Below, piece by piece: positions 4,429 through 5,604 of a DNA stretch of 5,604 nt. The notes under the pieces were generated by a model. The model worked only from the letters and a program-made list of their open reading frames with translations. It was not told where the DNA came from and searched no databases. The stretch covers positions 1 through 5,604 of the forward strand of contig JALHUP010000045.1 of assembly GCA_022866585.1 (NCBI GenBank), read 5' to 3'. A program made the position numbers and the translations under genes. The DNA is from Candidatus Zixiibacteriota bacterium (GTDB lineage: Bacteria; Zixibacteria; MSB-5A5; SM1-73). Position 1 is the stretch's first letter. Each line of letters begins with the position of its first letter.

Positions 4429-5604
4429 ATGAAATTAGTTACCTCCTCCCAGATGAGAAATATCGACAAGAAGACTATTGAGGGAATCGGCATTCCCGGA
4501 TTGGAATTGATGGAGAAAGCAGGGAAAGGTGTGGCTTTGGCGGCAAAAGAAATGTTGGGTGACGTTAAGAACAAAAAGGTGGCGATCTTCTGCGGAAGAG
4601 GCAATAACGGCGGGGATGGATTTGTAGTGGGAAGGTATCTTTCGGAATGGGGTACGACTGTTCAATTCTATCTCACCGCTAAAACAGAAGAGGTTTCAGG
4701 AGACGCTAAGACTAACCTGAAAAAAGCTGAGAAGATGGGCTTGCCCATCACTGAAGTTTTACAGAAAGAAGAGATTCCTTCTAAGATCGAAGCAGATTTG
4801 ATAGTGGATGCGCTCTTTGGCACAGGTTTTTCAGGCGAGATTACCGGTTTTATGAAAGACATAGTTGAAGCGATCAATTCTTCTGGTATTCGGGTGATTT
4901 CTGTTGACGTTCCCTCAGGTCTTCATGCGGACACAGGACAATTCGCTGGACCATGTATAAAGGCAGAAAGAACCGTAACCATGGCTTTGCCCAAGATTGG
5001 TCATTTCTTCTTTCCGGGAAAAGAGATGTCGGGAAAGGTCTCGGTGGTTGATATTGGTGTTCCTGAGCAGGTGGTTGAAGAAGAAAATATAAATTTGAAT
5101 CTGATAACTGAAGAAGAAGTCAAGAAGATGCTCCCCAAGCGTCCCGGGGATGCATATAAGGGAACCTGCGGCAGAGTGGTTTTGATAGCGGGATCGACCG
5201 GGCTCACAGGTGCCGCCTCTTTAGCTTCCTTATCTTCTTTAAGAGCAGGCGCGGGAATGGCGATTTTGGGCATTCCCCAGTCTTTGAATCCAATCCTTGA
5301 GATCAAGTTGACCGAGGTGATGACCAAGCCCTTGCCGGATGTAAGGAAAAAAGGCGCTCTGGCACTTAGAGGATTAGGTGAGATCAAAGAACTTCTGAAA
5401 TGGGGAGATTGTTGTGCCCTCGGTCCGGGACTGGGTCAACATTTCGAGACCATCGAACTGGTGAGAAGATTGGTTAGTAAAATAAATATGCCCACGGTGA
5501 TCGATGCAGACGGATTGAATGTCATAGCCAAAGACGTTTCGATCTTAAAGGAATGCCAGTCACCTTTAATTTTAACGCCCCATATAGGCGAACTGTCCAG
5601 ATTG
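4429..5604 (+). CDS. nnr: Bifunctional NAD(P)H-hydrate epimerase / ADP-dependent NAD(P)HX dehydratase (partial, 3' end outside window)
   Basis: It repairs hydrated NADH and NADPH: the N-terminal YjeF domain interconverts the R and S epimers, and the C-terminal ribokinase-like domain dehydrates S-NAD(P)HX using ADP in many bacteria. The first 392 codons are present; about 110-130 are probably missing, judging from the usual 490-520 residues. Epimerase marks are KLVTSSQMRNID (2-13), IPGLELMEKAG (22-32), GRGNNGGDGF (56-65), VDALFGTGFSG (126-136) and VDVPSGLHADTG (159-170). Dehydratase marks are YKGTCGRVVLIAGS (243-256), LRAGAGMA (271-278), GPGLG (332-336), VIDADGLN (357-364, with the likely catalytic Asp) and LTPHIGEL (382-389). 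The start at 4429 gives the canonical family N-terminus. It is 73 bases after pyrF with a large palindrome between them, so co-transcription is possible but not certain. Confidence 0.95.
   Translation, partial: MKLVTSSQMRNIDKKTIEGIGIPGLELMEKAGKGVALAAKEMLGDVKNKKVAIFCGRGNNGGDGFVVGRYLSEWGTTVQFYLTAKTEEVSGDAKTNLKKAEKMGLPITEVLQKEEIPSKIEADLIVDALFGTGFSGEITGFMKDIVEAINSSGIRVISVDVPSGLHADTGQFAGPCIKAERTVTMALPKIGHFFFPGKEMSGKVSVVDIGVPEQVVEEENINLNLITEEEVKKMLPKRPGDAYKGTCGRVVLIAGSTGLTGAASLASLSSLRAGAGMAILGIPQSLNPILEIKLTEVMTKPLPDVRKKGALALRGLGEIKELLKWGDCCALGPGLGQHFETIELVRRLVSKINMPTVIDADGLNVIAKDVSILKECQSPLILTPHIGELSRL

Noticed and set aside
4395..5387. Several leftward open frames inside nnr
   Set aside because: They are antisense to a continuous, motif-rich epimerase/dehydratase frame and are not recognisable.

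Overview
The window is a moderately AT-rich bacterial chromosome segment. It suggests an anaerobe or microaerophile that carries diiron and rubredoxin-type protection against oxygen or peroxide. The organism cannot be named from the sequence. Strong AAGGAGG-type ribosome sites, sigma70-like promoters, a group 2 (core-type) PyrF and a heavy load of short GC-rich intergenic palindromes would suit an uncultured Gram-negative candidate lineage, but that is inference.

Layout. Bases 1-337 hold no gene I can support. From about 2760 down to 338 runs a leftward cluster. In order of transcription it holds a 323-residue protein that joins half of a ferritin-like (rubrerythrin-type) bundle to a SpoIIE/RsbU-type PP2C phosphatase (2718-1747), two complete ferritin-like diiron proteins (1716-1264 and 1209-682) and a classical rubredoxin (508-338). 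A 173-base gap containing a hairpin repeat precedes the rubredoxin, so that gene may be partly uncoupled. Facing it, from its own near-consensus promoter, is a rightward gene (2978-3313) with an N-terminal rubrerythrin-type rubredoxin-like knuckle and a helical tail. The two promoters (2767-2795 leftward, 2887-2915 rightward) share one intergenic region, with a perfect hairpin between them.

After a repeat-filled gap come pyrF (orotidine 5'-phosphate decarboxylase, 3513-4355) and the first 392 codons of nnr (bifunctional NAD(P)HX epimerase/dehydratase, 4429 to the window end). These are housekeeping genes and look unrelated in function to the left half.

How it may work together (inference). 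The two diiron proteins would reduce peroxide or oxygen, or handle iron, with electrons from the rubredoxin and possibly from the rubredoxin-like protein. The first gene would sense the same chemistry through its half bundle and pass it on as a change in protein-serine dephosphorylation, as in partner-switching control of sigma factors. The ferritin/phosphatase fusion at the head of a rubrerythrin-like operon is the most notable thing here. A second theme is that nearly every gene junction outside the tightly spaced operon core carries a different palindromic repeat, one of which supplies the last codons of pyrF.
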